Origin: Cerioporus squamosus
Taxonomy: Eukaryota; Basidiomycota; Agaricomycetes; Polyporales; Polyporaceae
NCBI GenBank assembly: GCA_022592435.1
Contig: JABYQS010000681.1
Location: 1-15,482 of the forward strand
Direction of reading: 5' to 3'
DNA length: 15,482 bases
Part shown: positions 1 through 9,685 of the stretch, piece after piece
How positions within the stretch are numbered: the stretch's first letter is position 1
How the letters are laid out: each line of letters opens with the position of its first letter
Made by a program: the position numbers and the translations under genes
Notes under the pieces: model-generated
Told to the model about the DNA's origin: nothing
The model's database searches: none
Seen by the model: only the letters and a program-made list of their open reading frames with translations

Positions 1-960
1 GAGCTCGGTCTGCAGAGGGATGCCAGAGAGGGAACAGGCGAATGAAGGACTATCGGCGCCAAGAACACTCTACGTGGCAGCGCAGGAGTTCGTAGTGGTG
101 CATGTGGTGATGAGAAGGTTGAAAGTGAGCGTAAGGAAGGTAGCGTGTGCCCGGAAACGCGAAGGGGCGGGACTGGTGCGCGACACACACCCAGTCGCAG
201 GAACTACGCATTGCCAAGTGCTGTCAGCGGCCTTCCCTAGTATATATCAGCCTATGCACTCACATGGACATCGACATCGTCGATGCCGACGTCGAAAGAC
301 CGCGCAGACAAAACCGAGGGTAATGGATCGAGTTCAGGTAGTGACGGTGGCAGAAGGACAGACGCGCCCAGCTTCCAAGTATTTCGGCACGTGCATTACG
401 CAAGCCTACTCAGAGGCGCCCATATCAGACGCTGGTACAGTGGTAGCCGCCCTTGGCAGTACTCACTGGTCCCACCGTGACTGACCGCAAGTTCAACTAT
501 GTAGTTTGAGGGTGGCTCCCACCTCGATTTCAAGCACTATGTACTAACGCTACAGCTAACGTCATTGAGTGCGAGCTTTAGGAAGTACAAGATCATGCTT
601 GTACGGCACGACGTTGGGGTGAGAGGTTGTACCGGACCAGTGAGTCCGCAATTCTCAAGCTGTTGCGTAACGAATGTCCGATGAACCATGTGCAGACGGC
701 CATCATGGTACTCATAGTACTCCAGCGACATTATCAGGAGGCATTTCTGTATGCACAACCAAGGTTGCCCTGAACTACTACTTACCCACGATACACTCGA
801 ACAATATTGGATGATGTATCCCGTGCGCGCGTGCCGGTCATCCGCACTGCTCCTCATGACGTCGACGCACTCGCTTCCTAGCGTCACCAAAACTGACATC
901 ACGTCAAATTCCCTCCGTGCGCAAACACCGGTACTGCACCTCTTCCATCATAGACCAAGA
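1..960. other. Left flank, no supported gene
   Basis: No open reading frame in this stretch has recognisable protein similarity or convincing coding character on either strand. A TATA-like run (TATATATC) lies near 241-248, and an ATG at 264 opens a 19-residue acidic-then-basic peptide (starting MDIDIVDADVERPRR) that meets a stop at 321-323. It could be a first exon of an upstream or downstream gene, perhaps broken by the same kind of one-base loss seen later, because the next frame continues Gly/Ser/Arg-rich. This is only a possibility. The rest may be the 5' region of the DUF726 gene. Confidence 0.4.
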
Positions 961-2881
961 GGCGACCTTACCAAAGTTGCGCCTCCGAAGGAGCTCACCG
1001 GACGAGTCAATGCGCTGTAGTGGTGAAGCGTCTCGGGCGCAATCTCGCAGGCTTCCGAAATACTGCGGAACTGTACGCCAGCGCGGAGGCAAATGTTGCC
1101 AAAAGCAAGAAGGCGGACAAGGTGAAGGACGAATTTGTTCAGGCTGCGGACGACTGGGCGAACCACACGCTGAGGTACATCTGGCTTGCCTGCCGTGAAC
1201 CCGCAGGTGTGTATACTTGTCGTACATGATGCTTGTCCACTCGATGCTCAATGGTATTGTGAATGATTCAGCGAAGCACCGAAGCTCGATGCCCATGTCC
1301 GACACATCTACGGCGGGCTTGCCCCCGCTTCTCCCCGAAGGAACAGCTGACACCGCTGCTGAACGCCGTCGTTCTACTACATGTCACATCCGACAGGAAT
1401 ACTCCAGCCGGACGCGCACCTTCCTCTTCTCCATCGGTGTCGTTGACGAGCAAGTCGTGGCAGCAACACTGAAGAATCCAGGCGCGCGATCGAGGAGGCT
1501 GAGAAGAAAACCAACGCGGCGAGGGAGGAACACGCCCAGAAGAGCAAAATCATGCGTATGGTCGGCATGGGCGCGGGAGCTGTAGCCGGCGGCGTCCTCA
1601 TCGGGGTTACAGGCGGGCTGGCCGCGCCCGCTATCGGGGCCGGTGTAGCACGATCCTGGGTTGGCTAGGAGTTGGCGGGACTGCAGCAGGAATGCTTGCC
1701 ACGGGCCTTGCGGGCTCCGGGGTTGTGTGCGGTACGCTCTTCGGGGCATATGGCTCGAAGCAGGCCGCGACCGTCATTGGAGAGTACACACGGAGGTGCG
1801 GGACCTTGCCATCAAGGCCGTGCACGAGCCTAAGGAGACGATGGCGGCCCGTCTATGCGTTACTGGCTGGCTGGATTCAGCTAATGATGTAACCGCACCT
1901 TGGACTGTGTTTGGTGGCGAGGATACGTTTGCTTTGCAATGGGTATGCATTCCTTACTTGACGAGACTCCCCAACTCATCGTTGACTCTCCGAGTAGGAA
2001 GTTGATGCCTTGAAGAGACTGTCAACCGCGCTCGTAGACCTTATCAAGTCGCAGGCAATGCAATACATCAAGGGTCAAATCATCCGGCAAACAGTGCTTG
2101 CAACTCTATTTGCCGCGCTGTCGCCTACGGCATGGCTGAAGCTCACGAAGATCATCGGTGAGACTCCTACCGGCATTCTTCATGTCAAATGCTAACAGGA
2201 GACATCAGACAATCCATGGATGAACGCGAAATCTCTTGCTATCAAGACTGGCAAGGTCCTCGGTACACTCCTCGCCGAGCGCGTCCTAGGAAGCCGACCA
2301 ATTACCCTGGTCGGGTACTCCCTCGGGTCCCTCGTCATCTTCGAAGCCCTTCAGTACCTTGCCACCTCCCGGCCGCCCAGACACTGGGGCTCGTTCAAGA
2401 TGTCTACCTCTTCGGCAGCCCGATCTCCGCTGACCCATCACAGTGGGCCGCGATCCGTCGCGTTGTAGCAGGCCGGGTCGTGAACGGCTACGGCAAGGAC
2501 GACTACATCCTCGCTGTGCTCTCACGCGTGTCGGACATGAACTGGAACGTCGCGGGCATGGCCCAGTCGAGCTGCAGGGAGTCGAGAACGTCGCGTGCGA
2601 CCAGGTCGACGGGCACCTCAAGTGGCGCGGCATGATCGGGCAGTGTCTGGCGCAGTGCGACGCGCCGGGCATCGACCGTGCGCAGGTCCAGGAGCAGCTA
2701 AACAAAAGGGGAAGGAGATCAGTAAGGAGATGGATATGGACGAGAGGAGGCGAAGGCCGCCGTGCAGGCGGGTCCTGGGTCTGCTACCGGGTCGGAGGGT
2801 GAGGAGGACCTTGCGTCTGATGGTGACGGGACCGGTACGAGGAAGAGAGACCGCATGAAGAAGCTCGTAAGCAAGAAGTAG
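961..2881 (+). CDS. DUF726 / TMCO4-Mil1-like alpha/beta-hydrolase membrane protein, frame broken
   Basis: The pieces, read across frames, match the DUF726 family (human TMCO4, yeast Mil1), membrane-associated putative lipases. In order: an N-terminal helical part (ELYASAEANVAKSKKADKV, from 1065), a segment with LPPLLPE and EQLTPLLNAVVLLHVTSDR, a Gly/Ala-rich hydrophobic hairpin (about 1565-1760, GAVAGGVLIGVTGGLAAP), the RLCVTGWLDS and APWTVFGGEDTFALQW blocks, and the nucleophile elbow GYSLGS with its Ser near 2318. Two introns are clean: 1943-1997 and 2158-2208 (branch-like GCTAAC at 2191). The tail is acidic then Lys-rich and stops with TAG at 2879-2881. About eleven one-base slips interrupt the frame, near 1017, 1210, 1340, 1400, 1481, 1651, 1793, 2378, 2563, 2705 and 2743. 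Only a few residues fill the region near 1205-1217, where I recall relatives being longer. The start codon is unresolved; an in-frame ATG lies at 751. It could be a pseudogene or a good gene with poor consensus. Family call is firm; the state of the gene is not. Confidence 0.82.
1943..1997 (+). other. Intron in the DUF726 gene
   Basis: A 55-base GTATGC..TAG intron separates the exon ending in FALQW from the exon starting EVDALKRLSTALV. The join is in phase 0 and restores the conserved family sequence, so this intron is well supported even though the gene has frame slips elsewhere. Confidence 0.85.
2158..2208 (+). other. Intron in the DUF726 gene
   Basis: A 51-base GTGAGA..CAG intron with a branch-like GCTAAC. 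It joins ..LTKIID to NPWMNAKSLAIKTG in phase 1, giving the Asn-Pro-Trp block expected before the hydrolase nucleophile elbow. Confidence 0.85.
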
Positions 2882-3199
2882 TCGGATCCGGACGGACAGC
2901 CATCTGTACTTGCATACTCACGATACCCACCCCTGTATAATGATAGTCTGCCATATGGTGCTGCTGTATCGACGTCGTGCATGATATGTTGCTTGTGCTG
3001 TAGGTCTCACTTGAAGTAGTTCACCTGGCTGCAATTTCCCTAGCAAGCGGGCACAAGTCGAAGTTAACATCCGCATAGGCGGAAGAAAGCACTAGATTGA
3101 TAGCATGAAGATGTCCGTGAAGCTCGACTAACTAGCTGTAAGAAGTCCGCGACGAGCACTAAGCAAGAAACATGTACAATAATCCGAGAAGGTCCGCGC
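2882..3199. other. Convergent intergenic region
   Basis: This stretch separates the 3' ends of the DUF726 gene (+) and the LEA-2-like gene (-). It must hold both terminators and 3' untranslated regions. I see no convincing gene, repeat or canonical AATAAA signal in it. Confidence 0.5.
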
Positions 3200-4390
3200 C
3201 TACGATAGCAATGCTGACAGCGACCCAATATTGAGCCCAAGCCCCTTCAGGAGGTCCTGCAGAGTATCGTGTGAGCAGGTTCACCGTATACATGAAGACC
3301 GCAGGGCATACCTCAAGCTCCGTCACGGCACTACCCAAGTTGCACCCGAAGTTCACTGACTGATTGATGGTGGTGCTGATGGGAATGAGCATGATCTTCA
3401 GCCCGACCTATCAAGGCAATGAGACACAGTCAATACTACATCCGCTGCAGTTGAGACTGAAGCTTACCTTAATCTTGACGGTAACCGAGACGTCACTGGC
3501 AGCGACGCTGGGGTTAACGCCACACTTCGTCGCCAGGTCTGTGATGACTGCGCCGTTGGGATCGTCTGCTGCGTCATACTCGATGGTGACGGGGAAGGTG
3601 AAGTTCGTCTGTGTGTGGTCCTGGAACTTGATGTTCGTCATGTGTCCCGAGCCCACCTGTGTGTTGTTGATGGGGTAGACGACGCTGGCGTCGAGGGAAG
3701 ACAAGATGACCGTGAAGTAGTTGGGGTTGTTTACACTGTAGGGCCGTCAGCGTCGATCGAATTAGGGCATCGGAAAGAGTCTACCTGATGTCTACGGGAA
3801 GCGCAATGCTAAAACTGGTTCCGTTCACATTGAATGTGCTCAGATCAGGCGTCGGCTGGCCAATGATGATGTTGGGTGGGCGCAGCCACTGAGTCAAGGT
3901 ATGAGCTTCTCTTCCACGCAGCAACCGCAACGTTAAACTCACCAAGGCCAGTGATAGCACAATGCTGATTAGGAAGAAGACGAAGATCATGATCGTGCAG
4001 CAGAAGAACCTCCCAAAGCAGCTCGCACGGGAGCCTTTCGTCCACAGGTTCCCTTGGTAGTCTTTCCGCCACCGCCTTATATTCCCTGGAGTCCTGCAGG
4101 TTGGAGCACATAGCATAAGAATAACGTTCTGTAGGATGAAGTTCAGACGGATATACGCACTTCTCTCCCAGAGGAGGTGGGACGGTATCATCGTCTTCGA
4201 ATGTACTACCCGTCCTCTCCTTCGTCCTTCCAGACGGGTCCTGGTCGGCGTATTCATAACCACCCCCATATCCTCCTTGATCATATCCTCTATTAGCTTG
4301 TTGCTGTTGTACTTCGTAGGGGTTGAAGGGTGCATCCTGGTACTGGTGCTGCGCGTACTGCCCGCTTGCGTAGGGGTCGTGGTATGACAT
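3200..4390 (-). CDS. Single-pass membrane protein with LEA-2-like ectodomain (intact, 6 exons)
   Basis: Exons on the minus strand are 4390-4161, 4093-3943, 3888-3785, 3735-3468, 3407-3312 and 3256-3200, with introns of 49-67 bases. All junctions are GT..AG and every phase agrees, giving 301 residues and TAG at 3202-3200. The N-terminus (about 1-75) is a cytosolic-looking Tyr/Gln/Gly-rich region (start MSYHDPYASGQYAQHQ). A basic patch (RRWRKDYQGNLWTKG) comes before one transmembrane helix near residues 108-127 (IMIFVFFLISIVLSLAL). The ectodomain has the beta-rich pattern of LEA-2-like proteins: VNNPNYF, YPINNTQVG, TNFTFPVTIEY, a conserved LATKCG, a later NFGC, and many N-glycosylation sites. 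The ectodomain has two matching cysteines. Related basidiomycete proteins have no established role that I know of; a plasma-membrane or cell-wall interface role is inference. ATG at 4390 is chosen because it is the first in frame after the promoter. Confidence 0.85.
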
Positions 4391-4827
4391 CGGACTGGAA
4401 GCGTATGCGTTGGTCGTGAAAGTCTAGTCGTGAAAGTAGCAGGGCAGACTAGCGATGTAGAGGGAGGGTGAACAAGACGGCGACCGGCGCAGGATGTGGG
4501 TGGGGTGAGAGTTATAGGCCCGGTACGAAGGGAGCAAGTGGCGAAGGCCACAGCCTTGACGCAGCGGTCATCCGCAGTAGGTCACCCACGTGGCACTAGC
4601 GCCCACAGGTTCCTGCCCGGTGCAGCGCTCACTGCTCGCCAAGCGTTTATGCGTGTGACCGTCGCGTCACATCAGTGGGCTCTCGAGTTGCCCCCGTGGC
4701 GCCCATGTCGAAAGACGGGCGCTTGCGTGTAGATCACATGACTTGTTGAAAACGATTCGACCAGCCTGCGACTAGTGCTTGCGTAGAGCCTTCTCTTCGA
4801 CCAAGACACCGACAGCAGCGTCACGTC
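4391..4827. promoter_or_regulatory. Divergent promoter region between LEA-2-like and F-box genes
   Basis: This 437-base gap separates two divergently transcribed intact genes and has no supported reading frame of its own. It contains a palindromic E-box CACGTG at 4587-4592 (within CCCACGTGGC), a TCACATGA element at about 4735-4742, and the 14-base tandem repeat next to the minus-strand gene. Binding of any factor is not shown by the sequence. Confidence 0.55.
4413..4437. repeat. Short tandem repeat upstream of the LEA-2-like gene
   Basis: The 11-base word GTCGTGAAAGT occurs at 4413-4423 and again at 4427-4437, a 14-base period. It lies 23-47 bases upstream of the minus-strand start codon, so it is probably in the 5' untranslated region or core promoter of that gene. 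Confidence 0.75.
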
Positions 4828-6515
4828 ATGACCACCGACCGGCGCGTGCCTTCCACCAGTTTGGCTTCTTTATCGCCCGAGCTGATGGCGTCCATTGTCC
4901 TCTACCTTGGCTGCGAGGACATCCTTCAATGTCGTATGGTATGGTTGTTATCTTGGATGTGAACGCCACTAATCAATGAACAGGTTTGCAGTTCCTGGAA
5001 GGAGCTTGTTGACAACCACCGCCTCATTCAGTACAAAGATGCTCTTTCACGTGCAGGGATGGAAAACGGTTCACCAGGCCAGCTTAATATCTCTGCGCGC
5101 CTGGCAAAGCTTCGTTGGCGACAGCAAGTGCTCAGTTCCCTCAAGCGTGCCAACTACCTTGAACCGCAGGGTGGACGCACTTTCGAAGGGCGGTCAGGGA
5201 AGTTTGTTGGAGGCTTATTTGCCTGCATTACGGCGACCGGCATGTTGTTCGTAACTTCGTCCGAGAGAATCTCGGAGCGGCGCCTCGATTTCGACAGCCT
5301 CGACATCCTCGACTTCGTGATCAATCCTGCGCAGGATCTGTTGGTATTCATCATGAACCCACGTGATCGCAGGTGAGCAACTCAGTATTACATATATCGT
5401 ACCGCAACGAATGTCACTATATAGATCCGAGCTGCAAGTTCATTTGCTTTCACTTCAATCCGGACAGAGACACCCTCAGGTATGAGAAACTTAAACGCTC
5501 GAGTGATTTCTTTCGCAGTCCATAGGTTGACTCGTTTTAGGCGACCCAAACCCTCGTGCATTCCGTTGAGTCCTCGACGGACCCGAGCCGATATTCGTTC
5601 ACGCTTTATGCGTCCGATGTGTTCCTCGCCTTAATCGTTCGAAGTGATAATGTGGAGTTTCTGGTCTGGGATTGGCGGACTGGAGTTACTCATTTGGCAA
5701 GTGAAATTACACATGGATACCATAGAAGCATCACTGACCATGAGCAGCATGTGAAGCCATGCGAGCTAGATTCATTCGCGTTCCTGACATCACACCTTGT
5801 CGTCTTCGCGTTTGCCTGCAGTATCTGGACTGTGGACCTCAGCGCCGCACGACAGGAGTCGACATCGCTTTCCGACCTCAAGTACCTCTGCAAGTTTCAG
5901 TATCCGAAGTTGGCGCCAGACGTGACCTCGGGGGTTATGTCGCTCTTTGCCACTCCGGAGCACCAGATAGTTCCTAGTCCCCCGTTGCCGTTTCAAGTTT
6001 CACGGACTGACAGGCTTCTGGTCGTCTCCCTGGTAATATCCGTGACTATCGGGCGTTTGGTGGACTACTTCACTTTACTCCTTTTTGTCCCCATGGCCAC
6101 TCTTCTCTCTCGGGTAAACTCTCTGACAAAGGAGCTTCACACCTTTGGGCACGATTCTCCCTGGCTGGAATGGGGACCGTCATCCCGTCTTCTAATCACA
6201 TCTCGGACTGGCCGTATGAGTCCCCTTTTCGGGATGTCATTCGTGGCCGTGTCCGACATCGGTGTTAGGTTTTTCGACTTCAATCCAGTCGCCGTAGAAG
6301 GTCGCCTGATTTCATTCGATACCAAGGCAGATGGAATATTCCTTGAACCTATTGCAACTTCCCTGCCCTTTAGGGTCTCCTCATTACACTTACACAGTCT
6401 TCTCCCTCCGGGTTGGAGTGTGGAAGACATTCAGGCAGTCACGGTGACGGAATATTCCTTAATCATCTATTCATCGGTAGCTCCGTTCTTTCCTTTGTCA
6501 GATCAATATCTCTAA
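4828..6515 (+). CDS. F-box domain protein (intact, 4 exons)
   Basis: Exons 4828-4938, 4984-5372, 5425-5479 and 5541-6515 join in phase across introns of 45, 52 and 61 bases, giving 509 residues with TAA at 6513-6515. The start ATG (MTTDRRVPSTSLASLSPEL) directly precedes the F-box (about residues 15-55): SPELMASIVLYLGCEDILQ, then CRMVCSSWKELVDNH, the hydrophobic and Val-Cys-x-x-Trp pattern of this domain. F-box proteins bind Skp1 and present substrates to SCF ubiquitin ligases. The remaining ~450 residues look like the degenerate beta-propeller-like region common in Agaricomycete F-box proteins, with VEFLVWDWRTGV, LDSFAFLTSHLVVFAF, DRLLVVSLVISV and WLEWGPSSRLL. No substrate can be named. The 3' end is uncertain: an alternative donor at 6480 (GTAGCT) could splice to an acceptor before 6562 and replace the last eleven residues. 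Confidence 0.83.
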
Positions 6516-6580
6516 CTCGATGCACAAGAAACTGTCCAAATATTTCATTTGGCCCTTTCAGGACGAGCCTCGCCAACATC

Positions 6581-7221
6581 ATGGCGATACGACTCAGCCA
6601 GGTCAGTGCACAAGCATTATCACTCAGCCACGTGACGATAACAGAAGTAGAAATCTCCGCAAGTGATCAAATCCCGACGAAGTCAACAAGCTCGCCTTCT
6701 CCCCTGCGAGTTGTTTATCTGATCAAAGAATTTCCTGACAGATGTGTTGTATGTATGCCAACTGGAATGATTCACTGTCCATCATGATTGATTACCTCTT
6801 CTAGGTTGCCGTGTCAAACAGTGTACGTACTAGCACGAAGGATAACGAGGTTCGGACGCTGATTGCATCCAGGGTAAAGATTTGGTAGTATGTGATACAC
6901 ACGGACAGGTCAAGAATACCGTCGAGGATAAGGGCAAGGCGTCCCTCTTGCAAAAGAGGCGGCGGTGGATCTGCGGACGAGATGTATGGGCCCAGGACCG
7001 TCTCAAAGAGTTGTACGCCACAGTGATCTAATGGATGCAGCGACTGAGAGGGTCATAGCCCTCGTGCATCAGTCTTGCAGAAAGGTTCATCGTCATCCGG
7101 GTCCAGAAAAAGGCGTCTGCGTCGGGATCTCATGGCGCTGTTTCCTGCTGTGAACCCGTATGTGCCCTGGACGGCGGCACGTGCGGCAGTCTTGACTTCT
7201 CCCCGGAGGTGCCAGAGATAG
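6581..7221 (+). CDS. Hypothetical small split gene (weak)
   Basis: Four segments, 6581-6748, 6805-6873, 6909-7022 and 7081-7221, can be joined at GT..AG sites with all phases kept, giving 163 residues that end at TAG 7219-7221. The third segment looks coding: VKNTVEDKGKASLLQKRRR and WICGRDVWAQDRLKELYA. The last has a basic run then FPAVNPYVPWTAARAAVL. I recognise no family. Weak points: the second intron would be only 35 bases, shorter than every other intron in the window, and the start is 65 bases after the F-box stop. It could instead be alternative 3' exons of the F-box gene, a gene fragment, or chance. Another frame after 7180 (DFSPEVPEIASYLTKG) also looks coding, so the end may be wrong. 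Confidence 0.3.
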
Positions 7222-7731
7222 CGAGTTATCTAACCAAAGGTCGGTCAGAACAATACCGTGACAGATAGCCATGAAAGACGTACCAATGGGATTGCCTCGG
7301 CATCGGGCTCGAGGTCTGGCACCTCGAAGTCTTCAGTGGCATGCACCCATGCCTGTTACGCCCATGTACGACCTTGAAGATTGTCGGGATACGCATCTTC
7401 CAACGTCATCCGGGCTTTGAACACAGTGATAGCGCGTTGTAGGACGGGACCATTCTAATGACACAAGTGCAGATCGTCCGGGGATAAACAAAGCATGTAC
7501 CGAGCTCGACTCTCGGAGATGAGAGTAGTAGGATGACAATTCGCCTGCAATTCGCTAACACATCAACTTTGAACCGGGTATATGCGCATAGGCTGTGGAG
7601 TACATCTCTGCAACAGTTCCATACCGAGACACACCGAATGCCCAAGCCGAACAAAACCAGACTTCGTCAAGAGAGAACGTACTGCCTGCCCGCGCGATTC
7701 CAGGACCGAGGACAGCATAAGATCAGCATCA
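7222..7731. other. Intergenic region before the RING gene 3' end
   Basis: Only short overlapping frames without recognisable similarity are present on either strand. It should hold the 3' end of the HEI10-like gene, which is transcribed leftward and stops at 7732. I see no repeat or RNA gene. Confidence 0.45.
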
Positions 7732-9306
7732 TCATCTTGCAGTACCAGGAACGAACGGCGCTCGTTGACCTCCAGACCCAGACACAGCTATCGACGAAGA
7801 CCGAGAGGGCGCTTGAGAGATCGTGCCAGCACCGACCAGATGACCGGAATTTGAGCTAGCGGTGGCAGCAGAGGGACGTGCACTCGAAGGGAGGAACCGT
7901 TGCGGTTGTTGAGCCTTGTGCTGTGGTGTCAAAACGACTTGGCGCGAACTTGTGGCTGGAGCGACAGTCGCAGATGCTCTGCTAGGCGTTTGCGGGACGA
8001 AACGTTGCTGGGAGCCACCGGAGGCCGAGGATGGCAAGAAAGACGGTCGCTGTGGGAGGCCACTAGGCGTCGCGGGCGGGCCCATGGATGATCTCGGGTC
8101 TGCGACACGGGTGGAAAAACTTGGTCGCGCAGGTGGAGGCATCATCCGACTACCCTGGGAGACAGCTTCCATAGCTTGTACACGTCGCGTTGGGCCGCTC
8201 TGAGTATGAGTGAGCACCGGGACGGACATCATCTGAGGTTGAGCGCTGCGGGCGGGACGTATGCGTATTGCCTGCATACAACCGACCATTAGCTCGTGCG
8301 TTGCTAGCACTAGATGCTCGCTCGGGTGCTCACGCAATGCTCTGCTGAGACGCTGCAGACTCGTACGTCTGGGCAGATTGTCGGGAATTGAAGTGGGGTT
8401 GGTGATGACCAGGAGGCAGCGTCAACCGGTCAGGTCCAAGCGGTGTCGGCATAGACGTTGTTGACCGAGGACTAGATGTCCTATGCCAGAGAAGTTACTG
8501 AACTGACGTCAGTATCCCATTCATGTCGCAGTCAATGACATTCGGCTCACCCATCCTCGTCCACGCGTTGGCGTTTGTTGCTTCGCAGTGTGCGCTCATC
8601 TCCGCCGCTTATCTGCAGGTGTTGCTTGAGCTGCTGGTTTTCCAACTTCAGCTCGTCTACTAGCCTGCGGCAAGCTACATCAGTGACACCCGCTCAAGCC
8701 AGCGCGTGCATGAAACGGCTTTACTTCTTCAGTCGTTTCGTCTCTGCGTGCTCCTCCTTGAGGCGGTCATAGAGGGGGCGATATTGTATGTACTTCTTCC
8801 TGAAGTATCTGAGCAAGTTCGCCATCATGTTCATTTGAAACTAATGAATGTCATGAGAGGATGGATTCAGACCGAGTTGTAGTCGTACGAACCTCAGTGC
8901 GTAACCAACCGCATCGAACGCGATGGGCGCAGATGCGAACCAGTGCGACATAGGCGGTTCCAGCTGAGACTTGTAAGATGATCAGAGCTGGGAGTGTGTG
9001 GGAGTTGTGTTCACCTCTCGTGCCAACGGCATCAGCTGGACTCCTTGGCTACCACACTCCGAGCAGCTATGATCGGGTCTTCATAGCGGCAGAGCACCTT
9101 CAGTCTGCCCGCGCGAACTCGAGAATTGACAAGGTGACCAACTCACTGATATGACTGTTGCAAACGACGTGGCCGCACTCTGTCAACCAAAAGGGCACTG
9201 AAGATAGCGAGCCATCCTCCTTGACGAATTCGAGGTGGCAGATCCCGCAGTTCACGAACTCCCAGAAGTCCAGTTCCGGCGTCGAAGTTGCTGAGACGTT
9301 GGACAT
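7732..9306 (-). CDS. RING protein related to meiotic crossover factor HEI10/CCNB1IP1 (frame slips)
   Basis: Exons on the minus strand: 9306-9147, 9078-9015, 8963-8889, 8840-8725, 8664-8551, 8480-8334, 8271-7732; about 405 residues. The RING begins near residue 17: FWEFVNCGICHLEF, then FWLTECGHVVCNSH, and in exon 2 PDHSCSECGSQGVQLMPLA. This is the short C3HC-type RING of HEI10/Zip3/RNF212 proteins, E3 ligases for SUMO or ubiquitin that mark meiotic crossover sites on the synaptonemal complex. Next come EPPMSHWF, a coiled coil in exons 4-5 (LVDELKLENQQLKQHL), a basic KRQRVDE patch, SSPRSTTSMPTPLGP and a Pro/Ser/Gln-rich tail ending GGQRAPFVPGTAR, as in basidiomycete relatives. Two frame problems: exon 1 to 2 is one base short at the C run (GGG at 9075-9077 on +), and exon 7 is one base short at about 8250-8256. 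A non-canonical donor (GTCAAT) could rescue the first without a slip by adding six residues. Function is inferred from the family. Confidence 0.83.
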
Positions 9307-9685
9307 AATGCGCAGTATCAATAAGCAGTAGTAACAGAGCAGCCAAGCACTACAGCAGAGAGCGAAGGGCAAACGAGCACGACTGCGACGCGAGGCAAAC
9401 GGAGTGAAGTCGGCCAGACGCCGCGACGCGTCCAACAACTTCAAGATGATCGCGTCCGTGACGCGGCAGTCACTCCAATACATTTTTGGTCAAAAGGCAG
9501 TCACATATTGCTGGAGGTACACTCGACTAAGTAGAGCATCGCAGAGAAGATTGAGTGCAAATTGCCTAGAGGCAGTCAATTCGTATGGGCAACCTCTAGG
9601 TACAAGGGAGGTTTCTATGCGGCTCAAAACTCACACAGCAGAAGGTGGACTTCAAAGGAGGCGTGCTTGCAGGCGGTCACGGTGA
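9307..9685. promoter_or_regulatory. Divergent region between RING (HEI10-like) and JmjC genes
   Basis: About 380 bases lie between the start of the HEI10-like gene on the minus strand and the likely start of the JmjC gene on the plus strand. No reading frame here has support. It must hold both promoters. I do not see a clear TATA box or a strong palindrome. Confidence 0.45.

Noticed and set aside
20..484. 154-residue plus-strand open frame at the left edge
   Set aside because: Composition is irregular, no motif is recognisable, and overlapping frames look equally good; not supported as a gene.
904..1353. 149-residue minus-strand open frame
   Set aside because: It lies antisense to the DUF726 N-terminal segments, which have real family similarity; a shadow.
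961..2881. Programmed ribosomal frameshifting to explain the broken DUF726 frame
   Set aside because: There are about eleven slips with no shared slippery heptamer or downstream structure; programmed shifting does not act at this density.
961..2881. Repeat-induced point mutation as the cause of gene breakage
   Set aside because: The breaks are single-base insertions or losses, not C-to-T changes, and the coding sequence remains GC-rich without stop-producing transitions.
3781..4551. 256-residue minus-strand open frame read as one protein
   Set aside because: Its first part is an out-of-frame read of exon 1 and introns; only the parts at 4093-3943 and 3888-3785 are real exons, and splicing gives a consistent 301-residue protein.
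6581..9306. Mating-type (homeodomain) locus
   Set aside because: I considered it because of a basic Trp-containing segment near 6950, but no homeodomain WFxNxR motif is present and the neighbours do not match the usual locus.
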